Shown here in pieces: positions 5,009 to 5,511 of a stretch of DNA of 5,511 bases. The notes under the pieces are model-generated. The model saw only the letters and a list, made by a program, of their open reading frames with translations, did not search any database and was not told where the DNA came from. Positions within the stretch are counted from its first letter, which is position 1, and each line of letters opens with the position of its first letter. The DNA is from Devosia sp. (GTDB taxonomy: Bacteria > Pseudomonadota > Alphaproteobacteria > Rhizobiales > Devosiaceae): assembly GCA_028290225.1 (NCBI GenBank), contig JAQGKH010000338.1, positions 1 to 5,511 on the forward strand, read 5' to 3'. Both the position numbers and the translations under genes were made by a program.

Positions 5009-5511
5009 AGAACGCAGGCGCTCCCCTTATTGATGCCGTGATCCGCGTCGATCGCTTGCCGGCCACCGGCCGGGAGGTCGACGTGCAGCCCGATGCCGAG
5101 GCGCTCGCCGCTCTGGCCGGGCAGCTCAAGCTTTCCGCCATCGAGACTTTTGCCGCCAGGCTCGTTGCCACCCCCTTGCGCGGTGGCATCCGCGTGCTGG
5201 GCCAACTCACCGCCCGCATCGTGCAGCCCTCGGTGGTCACGTTTGAGCCGGTGACTCAGGACATCGATGAGCCGGTAGACCGGGTGTTCCTGCCCGAGCC
5301 CGACCAGGCCCACAAGGCAACGCCCGGCTCGGAGCTGTTCATCGATCTCGAGGACGACGACTTCCCCGATCACATCGATGGGCCCGAAGTGGATCTCAGC
5401 GACCTGCTGGTCGAAACCCTGGCGCTCGCCATTGATCCCTATCCCCGTTTGCCGGGCGAAAGCCTCGATAATCTCGGCATCGCCACGGCGCCCGAGGATG
5501 AGGGTCCCTTT
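5005..5511 (+). CDS. YceD-family DUF177 protein, N-terminal 169 residues (3' end outside the window)
   Basis: ATG 5005 overlaps the previous stop (ATGA) and has GAGG at 4994-4997, 7 bases upstream; the frame stays open to the window end. The order of features fits DUF177/YceD: a start with VIRVDRLPATGREVDV (12-27), a core with RGGIRVLGQLTARIVQPSVVTFEPV (59-83), an acidic stretch with ELFIDLEDDDFPD (110-122), then DLSDLLVETLALAIDPYPRLPG (130-151). In plants and some bacteria this family is linked to 23S rRNA or ribosome assembly, and in E. coli yceD lies before rpmF and plsX; in alphaproteobacteria plsX and fabH often follow. In many relatives the core reads QxCVVTLEPV; here the Cys is Ser (residue 76). 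The frame carries no other oddity. Probably a soluble cytoplasmic protein. Confidence 0.9.
   Translation, partial: MKNAGAPLIDAVIRVDRLPATGREVDVQPDAEALAALAGQLKLSAIETFAARLVATPLRGGIRVLGQLTARIVQPSVVTFEPVTQDIDEPVDRVFLPEPDQAHKATPGSELFIDLEDDDFPDHIDGPEVDLSDLLVETLALAIDPYPRLPGESLDNLGIATAPEDEGPF

Noticed and set aside
1..5511. Mobile element, CRISPR array, toxin-antitoxin or defence system
   Set aside because: All supported genes are housekeeping or envelope genes. I saw no array-type repeats, no transposase or integrase and no terminal inverted repeats.

Overview
This is a 5.5 kb piece of a bacterial chromosome of housekeeping character. High GC, the gene content (a BA14K-family protein, an OmlA/BamE lipoprotein, a ubiquinol-cytochrome c chaperone, a DUF6898-like small protein) and the order glyA-nrdR-nusB point to an alphaproteobacterium of the Hyphomicrobiales. 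A Devosia-like genus is my best guess, from gene order and protein style only. I see no insertion sequence, phage gene, CRISPR array, tRNA or rRNA.

Layout. The window opens inside a YcbB/LdtD-type L,D-transpeptidase (+, 1-447, 5' end missing). A 125-base gap with several hairpins leads to a 68-residue small protein (+, 573-779). A strong symmetric terminator (785-811) separates it from a convergent secreted BA14K-family protein (-, 822-1259). A divergent 186-base intergenic region with two inverted repeats precedes the glyA-nrdR-nusB cluster (+, 1446-3802), closed by a second symmetric terminator (3818-3841). A convergent outer-membrane assembly lipoprotein, bamE (-, 3862-4314), follows. A second divergent region (4315-4480) has apparently overlapping promoters, an inverted repeat and a 16-base tandem repeat. 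It leads to a cytochrome bc1 assembly chaperone (+, 4481-5008), translationally coupled to a YceD/DUF177 protein (+, 5005 to the window end).

How the genes fit together. glyA supplies glycine and one-carbon units for purine and thymidylate synthesis. nrdR represses ribonucleotide reductase genes in response to nucleotide levels, and nusB acts in rRNA antitermination and processing, so the central cluster links precursor supply, dNTP control and ribosome production. In many relatives riboflavin genes lie between nrdR and nusB; here only 71 bases separate them. The flanking genes act on the envelope (L,D-transpeptidase, BA14K protein, BamE) and on respiratory-chain assembly.

No novel system stands out. 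The points most worth a second look are the regulatory architecture of the two divergent intergenic regions, the missing rib genes, and the possible alternative RNA pairings after the transpeptidase gene.
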